A DNA stretch of 23,000 bases, taken from the NCBI RefSeq assembly GCF_963678635.1, contig NW_026971587.1:1-23000 (forward strand), given 5' to 3'. A program made the position numbers and the translations under genes. The number at the start of each line of letters is the position of its first letter. The stretch's first letter is position 1. Shown piece by piece: positions 10,464 through 19,491 of the stretch. This DNA comes from Symsagittifera roscoffensis (Eukaryota > Xenacoelomorpha > Acoela > Convolutidae). The notes beneath the pieces are model-generated. The model saw only the letters and a list, made by a program, of their open reading frames with translations. It had not been told where the DNA came from and made no database searches.

Positions 10464-11520
10464 ATGTGTCAACATGATGCTCCTCAAAATACGCTTTCCT
10501 GAAGCTTCCAGTAATGGTTCCACTTCCATCATCACTCGGTGGACTTCATCATTCTCGTCTACTGTATTTTAATCTGTAACGGTTGATCCTCTCTGTTTCT
10601 GTCTCTCAAAATCACCAAAGTTCCCACTCACGTATCACATGAACTTCCTTCCCAGTATCGATTCCAACTCCTCCTTCTTTCTCCCTGGAACTGCTGAGAA
10701 CATTTTACACAGTAACTCGTAAGATTTTTCCGACATTCTCGTTAGTCTCACACACTTTGGCACTGAGAAGGCTTGATCCACAATCGCTCTCGTACTCTTT
10801 ACATCCACAGCTACAAAATGCACCGGGTATCTGCTCTTGCACATTGGAGCTAATGTCGATCCCACCAAATATCGTGCTCCTGATGGTTTACGATAAGTTT
10901 CACTGTGTCGGATGTTCATTTCCTCCTCGATCGCTTCCCTCCATTTTCCTATGTGCTTTTGCTCAGTTTGTAAAACTCCTGGGAACACTTCTACACTGAT
11001 GGCTGTGACCATCTCACTTTTCTGTTCTAGATTCAATAGTGACTCTAAAGAATCAAACATGCTGTAGAATCCTAGTGCAGTCACTAGATTCACCTCGGTT
11101 CCTCCATGGCAATCTGCGATCAGTTCCGTTTCCGTCCTTGCTTTCATCACCACGTTCCCAAACAATATCGTCAACTGCTTGTGTTGTCTCTCTAGGGTTT
11201 TCACGCAATCCAGACTTCCACAAACGTGACCTTCCAGTCCACAGACTTCTGCCAGGCAGCTACCAAGTTTGACACAGTCTTCTGGTCCCCAGCCAGGCAA
11301 CTCCACTCTGTCTTCCCCGTTGCTCCTAGAGGCTGTTATCATCACATTATATATGATGTTAAGGTCACGCAGGTTACAGTCTGCATTTAGTTCCCTCTGC
11401 ACGTTTTGTGTCGCCCGTAGTATCGAGTCAGCATTGGGACTAGGACACCATGATGGTCTCATCAGTTCCCACACCACCATCAAGCTCGTTCTCAGTAATT
11501 CATCTGAGAATCCCAATCCA
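10464..11520. repeat. 1,057-bp direct repeat, right copy
   Basis: Partner of 9385-10441. On the minus strand this is the upstream copy and is continuous with the rest of the polyprotein relic at its right end (11521 onward). Confidence 0.95.
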
Positions 11521-12056
11521 AACTCCACTCGTTTGTCGGATTTTGGCACGGAAGGTGCAGTCACCTTTTCTTCAAAGACTAGTCCTAGCTTGGTCTGCGG
11601 ATTAGCAGCGCTTTTAATCGTTGCAATTCTCGACGTCCAGAACTTTAGCAACACTGCGTGCTCGTAATCAAAGAAGCAATCGCGTATGTCTTCACTCAGG
11701 AAAGGTTTGTACGCTATTCCTATGACTCCGGACACGTAGCTGTTTGACTTCTTCCTGATCGGTCCACAGTACTCACTGGATTTCGGCAGTGCTCTCATAG
11801 ATTCCTTAGTGAGTCTCAACTCCTTGTTTGAGAATCTCCTGATTTCGTCTATTTTTCTCATGGGTTCTAGCTCTTCAGGTTCTTTCACATTCACCCTCAT
11901 TGGCTTGTTTTGATGCATATCCAGCAGTGTTAGCAAGAGTAAGGCTTTTACTCGTTCATCGCCCTCCCTCAGCATCTTGACACAGGTGGGGTCTCTCCGC
12001 TTCGCGCACGCTTCTGCCATTCCCTCCTGGATTATCAGATCCCTCAGGTTCGTCAT
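10635..12056 (-). pseudogene. Giant polyprotein relic, segment E (473 aa), unrecognised
   Basis: Begins with an ATG that overlaps the previous segment's TGA by one base (TGATG at 12058-12054), in the -1 frame relative to the segment before. Residues 1-180 are unique and helical. Residues from about 180 onward are duplicated downstream. A Cys/His cluster at residues 261-284 (C261, C267, C272, H277, C279, C284) is also kept in the second copy and could bind metal, but the spacing matches no zinc finger I can name. The frame ends in TGA at 10637-10635, shared with the other copy, then reads on with a further private TAA at 10571-10569. No function can be assigned. By position it belongs to a gag-like polyprotein of a retroelement. 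Confidence 0.6.
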
Positions 12057-13015
12057 CAGGAATAACTTTTATTTTTTGACCTTTTCCTTTCTTCTGAGTC
12101 ATATTCCCCGCGAGTCAATCCCATCATGAACCAGGCAAACCTCAGTTGTAATTCGGTTCTCACGTAAGGTACTGCCATGAGAGTGTGTTTTCTCGGCGTA
12201 GTCCTCATTTCCTCTTCGAAATACCTCAACACCACTGCTTTCCATGGAAGGCTCACTAACTGCTCAATCGTTTCCGTCTGCATCTCAGACGACGCTAGAA
12301 TCCCGTACGCCTTCTGCTTGAGGGTAGTGCCTTGCAACATTGTTTCCAGATAACCTTCCATGGCACTCTTGTCTTCCAGAGCCATCACATATCCTCTAGC
12401 CGAGTTTCGGTACTCCAACATCTCCATGTATCCACCGGCGGGTTCATCTATTGACACAGTCTCCGACACTGTCAGTCGATTATACTCCACTGGTACTAGT
12501 TGTCCTGCGACACTTCCCTTTCCGTGGTTCATGGGAGACGGTTTAAAATCTTTCATGGTACTTTCTCCATATTGGCTGAGTATCTGCATTTCCAAGGTTG
12601 CTCCAGTCAGAGTGCGGTCACTCCTTTTGGATTTGTAACCTGTTGACTTTATCCCTGCCATGAGAATGGGTGGCACCATTGCTAAATCAATTAACATTCT
12701 GTCCGTGCCAGGCAATTGATTATCACCTTGTCCCAAATCCATGACATCTTCGACTCGTGTTCTTTTCGCTGAATTGACAGCTCTTATCGTTATCTCCGAA
12801 TCTACCTTCGTCTTTCCTGCTCTCCTCTGTATCACTCTGCTGCCTAATTTCATCTTCATCTCGTTGATCTTATCAATCACCAGTTTCGATCGCATCGTTC
12901 CTTTCCTGGTTCTTGACAGATACACCACCTCTCCTTTACCCTCCTGTGGTGTCATCTTGATGGGAGAATTTGCTTCACTTTCGTCAGTGGCTGAGTCAAT
13001 CAACAACTCACTCAA
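12056..13015 (-). pseudogene. Giant polyprotein relic, segment D (319 aa), unrecognised
   Basis: In the same frame as the preceding 14959-13028 stretch, from which it is separated only by a TAG at 13030-13028. Its upstream limit is a TTG and there is no ATG near it, so it is a continuation and not a separate gene. Content: a Ser/Glu-rich start, a basic stretch (SKLVIDKINEMKMKLGSR, RRAGKTK), and a more ordered C-terminal half with aromatic residues (WKAVVLRYFEEEM, LRFAWFMMGL). It ends in a Lys-rich tail at tandem TGA TGA codons. I recognise no domain. The C-terminal half could be a helical capsid-like domain, but that is a guess from position and helical character only. Confidence 0.55.
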
Positions 13016-13027
13016 TCTTCCTTCACA

Positions 13028-14959
13028 CTAATCAAGTTTGTCAAGGACTTCCCGCATCAACGGTCGGTTGAGACCTACTTTCAAAATGGACTGGGTCCCG
13101 TAGCTCTGAACTACTGTCCAGACTTCTTCCATGAACGCCACTCCGTCCAATCTACATCCCGTCCTTTTTTCATGGTCTCGGTGATGTACTTCCCACTCTT
13201 CTTCGGGCAACGTTCCCAAGAAAGGTACTCTGGCAGCGCCTTCTATTCTTCTTCTCCTCGGTGATTCCATGAGGAGTCTTTGTTCGTTATCTTTTGAATT
13301 GCCCGGAGAGCTGCTCTCCGGCAAATTCCGTTTCATTTCCATAAAGGCCGATGGAGGTTCCAGTGTCGAAGTACCTTCGTCTGCTGGCTCAGCCGCTTCC
13401 AACGAATCCGCATTATTCTCAAAGTCACTGAGGAAATTGAAATCCAGGCTGGATATTCTTCCTGTCGATGCCTTGTCGTCTTCCCTATCTGCTTGATCGC
13501 TTCCTCCCTGCCCATCATCTCCTTCTAACGTATCTTTTTTCAAGCTTGAGGGTCCTTGCTTTTCAGTCTCGACCCATTCCGGAAATTTTGGTTTGATCAG
13601 TATGCCGGCCGATTTATCTTCCTCTTCTCTATGGACCACTTTGATTTCCTCACAGCCGAAGGGTGCCAGGAAGGTTCTTGTCTGCAACGTTCCTCCCACT
13701 GTTAACTCCTGCTTCACACTGTTCAAAATCAGGGAGGCCTCAGGTAATTTGGCTCTGCCTCTCATTCTCATGGGCACTAGATTTATTTCCACCCATTCCG
13801 TGTCAAACGCTCCAGGCTTCGGAGTCGCGGCTTTGCTTATTCTCCTTCTCGTCGCTTGATCCGTGTAGGCAAATCGCATATACTGTAGCACGGCGTCATT
13901 CCTCCCCACACAGTACGGATCCATCGTTTCCACGAATTTCCCTATCCTCCTTTCATTGGTTTCAAACGCTCTTAGTCTAGGAGTTTGTACCACGGAGAGT
14001 GCTCCGAGCAGCATCCTTCTTATCAGAGGGAATTCAGGGATTTCCTCTGGGAGCTTTTCGTAATCACCCCAATCTTTCGTCTCTTCTCTCACCTTGTGAT
14101 CTGCTGCAGTGAGACGAGGAACTCTGGCCATTTCACCAATCGTCTTATCATAGGGTCTTAGATTCCAGAGCTTCGGAAATACCTCGATGTGCCCTCTCTC
14201 TACTTCTCCCATGCAATCACGGAAATGATCATCAAAGTTGATGACTGTCATTTCTGGCTCTGATATTTTCGCAAATAACAGATCTCCGCTCATGAGCTCC
14301 CTCAATACGTGCTGCTCACACCAGTTCAGCGCACTACCGTCCACTGCTGATATGAGGTTCAGGTGCAGCACCGACCTCCTGTATGCTTCCATCTTGACAT
14401 CAGGGAACGCAAACGTGACTGCTGGTCCATAAATCTTTGTCACAAACTCTGTGGCTCCTCTGATCAACGATATGGGATCGGTCCTCATAGCCAAGCTTAG
14501 ATCAGTTAGTAGGGGCATGCCCCCAACATGTCGTCTCACGTCTTCCTCCATCTCAATCGTCTCATCCTCTCCTGTTCCAAAGCGATTCTGATGCAGGAGG
14601 TACTGGATAAGAGTATGTCTCAGATCTCTTATCTTATTCCACGAATCCGTGGCTTTCTTCACATCAAACTTCTTCACATTCTCTCTCATCTGCTCTGGGT
14701 AACGTGTCAGTTTCATTAGTCCTCCCAAGTATCCATGGATAATCGCAATCAATGTTAGAAGCCCATCTAACCGCAAGTTCTGGATTCCTTCGGTGAGCAG
14801 TATCACCGGTCCTTTCACGAAGCTCTCTGCTCCGAACATCACAAACAAGGCTAGTAGTTCCTTAATCGACCCTTCCACTCCACTACTGCTTGGAGGAATT
14901 CCTTTATCAAGTAACGAGAGAGTTTTGGGTAGACTTTTGCCAAGAAGGACGCGGTCCAT
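13028..14959 (-). pseudogene. Giant polyprotein relic, segment C (643 aa), unrecognised
   Basis: The longest uninterrupted stretch. It is in the same frame as the stretches at 18547-17471, 17446-16742, 16741-15665 and 15637-15257. Residues to about 460 look like globular, mainly helical protein with many conserved-looking Trp, Tyr and Pro. Residues of about 465-575 form an acidic, Ser/Asp/Glu-rich linker. The last 70 residues are ordered again (FLGTLPEEEWEVHHRDHE, WTVVQSYGTQSILKVGL). It ends in an in-frame TAG at 13030-13028. The 5' part overlaps segment B2 (15369-14851) in the -1 frame. I recognise no enzyme motif or zinc knuckle. The length and single frame suggest part of a very large structural polyprotein. 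Confidence 0.6.
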
Positions 14960-15369
14960 CCGGCTCCCAACCCTTCCAGCATGCTATTTGTCCGATCGAA
15001 GCCTTCTTCTCCTTTCACCTTCTCAGTCCAGAAAGTTTCCAGGGTAACTTGGCACATTCTGTTTACGAATTCGGCTGTCTTTTCTTCAGCATTCTCCGCC
15101 AGGTTCACCTCCTTTAACAAGTAGGCATGGATCTTCTTGATCATTACTGGGCCTTGCTCAAAAGCATCCGCACCCAATGCCGCTACTCGAGGAGTTAGAT
15201 GGAGCCACTGATTAGCCTCTGGTTTGGTTCTGAAAACCATCGCCTCCAAGTGAGCTCTAAACTCCTGGGAATTTTTCCTTCTCTCTCTTTCTCCTGCTGC
15301 TTCCATCCCTCGGAACCATATACAGTTCCAACCCCAGCACCTCGTCCAGCACCAGCATGTGTAGCGCAT
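14851..15369 (-). pseudogene. Giant polyprotein relic, segment B2, out of frame
   Basis: A coding-like stretch in the +1 frame relative to both its neighbours (15637-15257 before, 14959-13028 after). The first 15-20 residues (Cys/Trp-rich) look like wrong-frame translation. From about 15310 onward it looks real (RTKPEANQWLHLTPRVAALG, AYLLKEVNLAENAEE). So the true frame enters near 15310 and leaves between 14959 and 14851. The simplest reading is two compensating indels. A CCCAAAA heptamer in slippery phase lies at 14929-14923, in the exit overlap. The protein is helical and unrecognised. Confidence 0.55.
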
Positions 15370-16741
15370 AGTCCTTGAATCCTCTCAATGCGTTTGAGAT
15401 ATCCGACCACACCGCAGGTAGCTCAGCCCTGAGTGGTCTCAGGTTCTCCATCTCTACCATGCGATTTGGGGCCGATATGATTACATCATATTTCCCTTCC
15501 GAAAGCAAGGCCACGATCGCATACACGAATGTCAGTCCATCTGGGAGATGTGCATACCCCGGAGACAGCGCGAACACTGCTCTCGGTTTCATCTTGGTGA
15601 AGGACCCCTCCTTCATCGCATCCACCACTTCACCCATTGACTCGAGGATGTCTTTTATTGCTGGTCATACAGCATTCTCTGCCGTTGTAGGCTCTCTGAG
15701 TCTGCTCAGAAAGCCTCTATTGTGTAGATGGTCATTGATGCCAGCAAACACGATCGTGATTGGGTTCATCTCCGTCTGCCTTTGTACTCCAATAGCCATT
15801 GACACGGATTGCAGTAGGTCCAGATCGACCGCTGCCAACATTATGACGTCCGGCCAAAACAAAGATTTGGAAGTGTGTACGAACTCTGAATTCGCTACTA
15901 TCATAATCTTGGCCTTCCTCGTTTCTGCTTTGTCGTACGCGGCAAAGATGGTATCTTCTTTCTCTATCGTTTTCAATTCGCCGTATCTTTGGGCATCACC
16001 TTCCTGATTCACTTGCTTCGGGTATGCTCTTTCTTTCACATGACCTGGGGGTGTCTTCAGCTGCCTGAAAATCTTCACATGTTGTCCAATCGGCGCCCTC
16101 GTTATCAGAAATCTTCCAAGTCTCTCTTCTCGATTCCCCTCATCGTGATTCAGTTTTACGTCTTGTAACGGTCGGGCGTTCACTGGTCCCATTGTGTTTT
16201 TAGAGGGCAGTCCCTCCAGGTCAGCAAACCTCAAGGCAGCTGTAGAGCTGAAGTTTTTGCCAGCCGCTATCAACCAGTCCACTCCTGTTATCGAGTACAA
16301 TCCGCTGACCGATAACCTTGCTCCGTTCAGCATCCTCATGGCATCCACTGCCAAGCTCACCGTCTGAAGGTTCAGTTTCATCAGGTCATCCGTGTATTTG
16401 TGCCATGGAGAAGGTATTGGCCTCGACCACATTAGAGAGCTCCTGTTAGGGCGTCTTTCCTCTCGACTGGTCCTTGTCGTCTCCGACCTCGTGTCCGATC
16501 TAGAGGTGCTGGTTGTCTCCTCCATCGGGTTGACAGACCCTAGTCTTCTCCTAGGATTAATGGTCCTCCTCATTGGCGCTTCTCCCAACCAATCTGGAAC
16601 GTCTGTTCTTTGACCTGGTTCGCTAGAGCTCTGCTGTCTATAGTTCATCACGGCCGGGACCGTCCCCAAGCGTGTTTCCATGCTAGGAGGCATAAAGGTG
16701 GTAATCACGGGTTTGTTCGATGCTCCCTCCTCCTTTAGCAC
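15257..16741 (-). pseudogene. Giant polyprotein relic, segment B1 with a second SGNH-like motif
   Basis: Two stretches in one frame, 16741-15665 and 15637-15257, split by a TGA at 15667-15665 that probably replaced a Trp codon. The start at 16741 is a GTG directly after the TGA that ends the SGNH segment, in the same frame. Residues 40-110 are Ser/Arg-rich linker. Residues 270-345 show strand-like hydrophobic blocks with NSEFV at 284-288 and FAGINDHLH at 332-340. The latter resembles block III (GxND) of SGNH hydrolases. I do not see a GDS serine or a clear DxxH, so this would be a degenerate, non-catalytic copy. It could also be an unrelated Rossmann-like fold. After the stop comes another strand-rich part (FALSPGYAHLPDG). 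Confidence 0.5.
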
Positions 16742-17470
16742 TCATGTGTCAAAGAGTTCTTTTTCCAGCTCATCCAATCGCTCTTGGAAGACTCTGTTCA
16801 ACCAAGCCTGTCCATCTATATTATCGAAGTGGATGCCGTCCGTAGTCAACCTGGCCTGATCCATAGCTCTCAACTCATGTTCGATGTCTATGAGGATCAT
16901 CCTTCCGGCTTTCCGACTTGCGAGATTCCTTAGGATGTTATTCCACCTGACCACTCCTTCGTTGTGCCTTCTCCCTGTTGCAGTCAAACTCCTTGCATTC
17001 ATTGGCACGGTGCAAACGGTCAGTACCGCGCAGTTGAACTTCTGCCAGAGAGTAGTAAACAAGCACACCATCATTGATTCCCATAGTGCTTCCTCCTCAT
17101 CCGAGCTTCTCGAGATGTTGTTTGTCCCAACTAGGATCATTACATTAGGGATTTTCCCTGGGTTCATCAACTCCACCATCCGAAATAACTGGGCTATGGT
17201 CGCGCCTCCGAAGGCCATCACTGTGGTGACCCAAGAGGTCCTCAAGTTCGGGAGTACTCTGACCAGGCTATCTCCCAGTATCAGATGTGATGTCCCTAGC
17301 TGTGGTTGCTGCAGGTTCACTACCGGGTTCCAGGTCGCTCGATTGAAGCAAGCTCTCGAATCCGCCTCTGGAACTCCTGTGAAGTTATATTTCAACTGAT
17401 TGTTCTTCTGTACATCTATTACACGTGACACTTTCTTCGCCGGCAACTTTCGTATCCTCCTCTCTGGGAC
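16742..17470 (-). pseudogene. SGNH/GDSL hydrolase domain of the giant polyprotein
   Basis: An esterase-type domain with all four SGNH blocks. Counting from the TTG at 17446, block I is LILGDSLVRVLP with Ser60 (codon 17269-17267). Block II is AFGGATI with Gly80/81. Block III is LVGTNNIS with Asn109. Block V is TTDGIHFDN with Asp203 and His206. The catalytic set is complete. SGNH enzymes hydrolyse ester bonds in lipids, acetylated sugars and similar substrates; the substrate here is unknown. The open stretch has no ATG at its 5' end and lies in the same frame as the segment before (TAG at 17473-17471) and after (TGA at 16744-16742). It was therefore one domain within a polyprotein. Esterase domains occur in some CR1-type LINEs and other retroelements. 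Confidence 0.8.
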
Positions 17471-18547
17471 CTAAGAGCTCCCCATTGGTGGCGTTGTGTC
17501 GCTAACTCCCTGTCTGATCACCTCGCTTTGGGAGAGCCGTACTCTGCCCGTATCGTCGATCTTTCCATAGGGTGCAGTCACCCCGGAACCTGGCGCATTC
17601 TTGTTGGCGACTAGTCGTCCAGCTGTCTCTATCAGCTTCCTCACCGTTTGTTCCACGACTGGGTCACCCAAGGTGTCACTCGGGTCCGGGATTGTCACTC
17701 GACCTGTTGATGTCGGGAGTCGCGTTTCCGTTGTCTGACTCATCTCTCGAGGCGTCAAGAGCTCCATTGGGGACTGCCCACGAGGAATACTCCTTGCAGG
17801 TATCACTATTTCCGCGGCTGTAGTCAATGCCACCCGTTCCGATCGCTCCTTGTAGTCCCGCCTCAAGCGTTCAATTTCTTCATCCTGCTTTTTGTTGCAG
17901 TCTTCAAACAATTTCTTCCATGTGTCTCTGTCGTCCTCCGTAATGAGCATGGTCTTAGTCACTTCATCCAGCTCCTTCCTGATCCTTTCCAGCTCATCCT
18001 GCATCCCATCTAGATCTTTCATGGTTCGGTTCCCTTGAAACCCTTGTTCTACTTTCGCCCTCTTTGGTGGCACAGCTGCTCTCAGTGCTGAACCAGACGA
18101 GGCAGCCTCGCTGTGTTTTTCTTGATACATTCTCGTCAGCCCAGGCTTGGGCTTGGAGGGCAAAGGCCTTTCACCTGGTTGATAAGTCCTAGAACTTCTC
18201 AATCCAGGCTCATTAGCCAAGTCACTCCCTGAGAGAGCCCCGTTTCTCCACCTCATCACTCTCAAAATCAGGCGGTCTAGTACTCCCCCCTCTCCGTATG
18301 CTGCCATAAATAGGACTTCCGTGGGGCGGTTCCCGTGGTTGTCATGCCCCAAGATGTTTATCAGGGCGGTCAGCAACATGACTACCTCTGGATCCTCCAG
18401 AGCGAAGTCTCGATCCATTAGCCGACGATAAATCGCATCTACCATCGGTCCTACATATGCCTCTGCCAGGTCCATCAATTCATCCAAGTTGAAATTATCC
18501 ATTCTCTTTTCAGGTTTGATTCGATTTGATTCAAAGGTTTGACTCAA
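17471..18547 (-). pseudogene. Gag-like N-terminus of the giant polyprotein with NLS-like patch and coiled coil
   Basis: First segment after the LTR and a leader of about 100 bases. The open stretch extends to a TTG at 18547, but the first ATG is at 18502 (MDNFNLDEL), which I prefer as the start, giving 343 codons. Numbering from the TTG: residues 20-105 are a helical domain; 107-160 is a Pro/Ser/Arg-rich linker; PPKRAKVE at 160-167 resembles a monopartite nuclear localisation signal; about 176-238 is a charged heptad-like coiled coil. A Pro/Ser/Thr-rich tail follows, to an in-frame TAG at 17473-17471. Coiled coils are common in the N-terminal proteins of retroelements and would drive assembly. 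There is no zinc knuckle. It is called gag-like from position only. Confidence 0.55.
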
Positions 18548-18602
18548 GTGAGCAGTTAAATGATCAATCAGGATCTAGAAAAGAGATCACGATTATCACA
18601 CT
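18502..18602 (-). other. Leader between LTR and first ATG
   Basis: About 100 bases on the minus strand from the proposed LTR end to the first ATG. A primer-binding site would be expected directly after the LTR, but there is no TGG from the LTR end down to the ATG-proximal region. A canonical tRNA-type site is therefore not visible. Confidence 0.4.
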
Positions 18603-18857
18603 TGTCAGTTTCACCTTAACTTCTCGTTAAAATTTTTATTAAAAAAGTCAGATAATAAGATTTTCATCCTAAAATTAATTAAAATAAATCGGTCTCTAAA
18701 ATTATGGAACTCGACCTAAGATTGGACAGTCCAAACTTCGGATCTATTCCTAAGATCGTTATTCAGTTGGTCGTGGCCACTAACTCTTCCTTACCCAGAA
18801 CCTTAATAACATAATACATAACATAACATAACACACATTACCTACTTTAGTCTGACA
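18603..18857 (-). repeat. Candidate LTR, 255 bp
   Basis: On the minus strand it starts TGTCAG (18857-18852) directly after a purine tract and ends CTGACA (18608-18603), giving perfect 6-bp terminal inverted repeats with TG...CA ends. It lies between the last ORF of the pol-bearing element and the start of the gag-like frame. It contains an AT-rich pentamer array (ATAAC-type, 18806-18832) and an AATAAA on the minus strand at 18640-18635, about 30 bases before the LTR end. No second LTR copy is visible in the window, so the call rests on position, ends and purine tract. Confidence 0.55.
18635..18640 (-). promoter_or_regulatory. Possible polyadenylation signal AATAAA in the LTR
   Basis: A minus-strand AATAAA within an AT-rich stretch, close to the 3' end of the proposed LTR, where a retroelement transcript could be polyadenylated. 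The AT-rich context makes a chance hit possible. Confidence 0.35.
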
Positions 18858-18864
18858 CCCTCTT
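18858..18864 (-). other. Polypurine tract AAGAGGG
   Basis: Minus-strand AAGAGGG abuts the TG of the proposed LTR and lies 15 bases after the stop of the macrodomain-like ORF. This is the expected place for the plus-strand primer of an LTR retrotransposon. Confidence 0.55.
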
Positions 18865-18879
18865 GCATGTCACCTTAAC

Positions 18880-19491
18880 TCAGCCTATACTTAAGTAAAA
18901 TTTCTTATGTAAATATACTTGTATATTAGTATCAGAGAAGATCACGTGTAAGAGCGCGTACAGTTCTCGAGGATGCAGTCGTCCTCTGTTCGGGTCGTAC
19001 AATGGAAGTGAATGCTCCTTCACATCCCTTTCCACTAGGAAGTCTCTCAATCTCGTCAAGGACAAGACTAGGTTTTCCGGGTCCACGTGCCGCTTCTCCG
19101 TCGCCCGTGTCACTAAGAAACATAGGTCTTTTCCCGGTATCTGTGACGCCGCCGGAGGTAAGGCTGCTACGCCCCTTATTCCTGGTCTTTGCTTCCAAAG
19201 GAATTCTATGTTTTTATATTCTCTCTTAAAATCTGCTACTAACGCTGTCTTAAAACTGATGTCTGCTGTGATTGCTATTGCACATGTTCTATTTGTGAGT
19301 ATGAAATCGCTGTCTGTTAGTATTATGCTAATTGAATATTCATTTGGTAAGTTAAAATATGACTCAACTACCCTCCCTATGTCAGGTTTCTTTGGTTTTT
19401 CCCCTGTTTCTGCTTCTAAATCCCCTGTCTCGCTTGCTATTCTTAATTTTTTTATTAATAAACTTTCAGTGTGGGTAAGTCCTACCCCCAC
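18880..19491 (-). CDS. Macrodomain-like ORF in the env position of a Ty3/Gypsy-type element
   Basis: 203 residues, overlapping the integrase stop by 10 bases in the -1 frame. The 5' limit is a GTG and the frame stays open a little further upstream, so translation may depend on frameshifting, splicing or a lost base. Residues 51-200 follow the layout of Poa1/TARG1-type macrodomains: a strand and AITADISFKT block (73-82), ADFKREY helix (86-92), G-x-VAAL strand, CFLVTRATEK (124-133), NLVLSLTRLRDFL helix, SLPLYDPNRGRL loop (161-172), IFSDTNIQVYL ending. Macrodomains bind or remove ADP-ribose. Here the usual glycine-rich GAGIA-type loop and the catalytic Asp of the second loop are not obvious, so binding is uncertain. 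No stop interrupts it, unlike the rest of the element. Confidence 0.55.
   Translation of the reverse strand: MGVGLTHTESLLIKKLRIASETGDLEAETGEKPKKPDIGRVVESYFNLPNEYSISIILTDSDFILTNRTCAIAITADISFKTALVADFKREYKNIEFLWKQRPGIRGVAALPPAASQIPGKDLCFLVTRATEKRHVDPENLVLSLTRLRDFLVERDVKEHSLPLYDPNRGRLHPRELYALLHVIFSDTNIQVYLHKKFYLSIG

Noticed and set aside
9257-11667. Plus-strand open frames opposite the polyprotein, for example 11269-11667 (132 aa)
   Set aside because: They are antisense shadows of the minus-strand frame, appear twice because of the duplication, and show no domain.
15375-16007. 210-residue plus-strand frame
   Set aside because: It lies opposite the polyprotein relic, has no recognisable domain, and the minus strand has the convincing content.
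16884-17399. 171-residue plus-strand frame
   Set aside because: It is antisense to the SGNH domain, whose motifs are clear on the minus strand.
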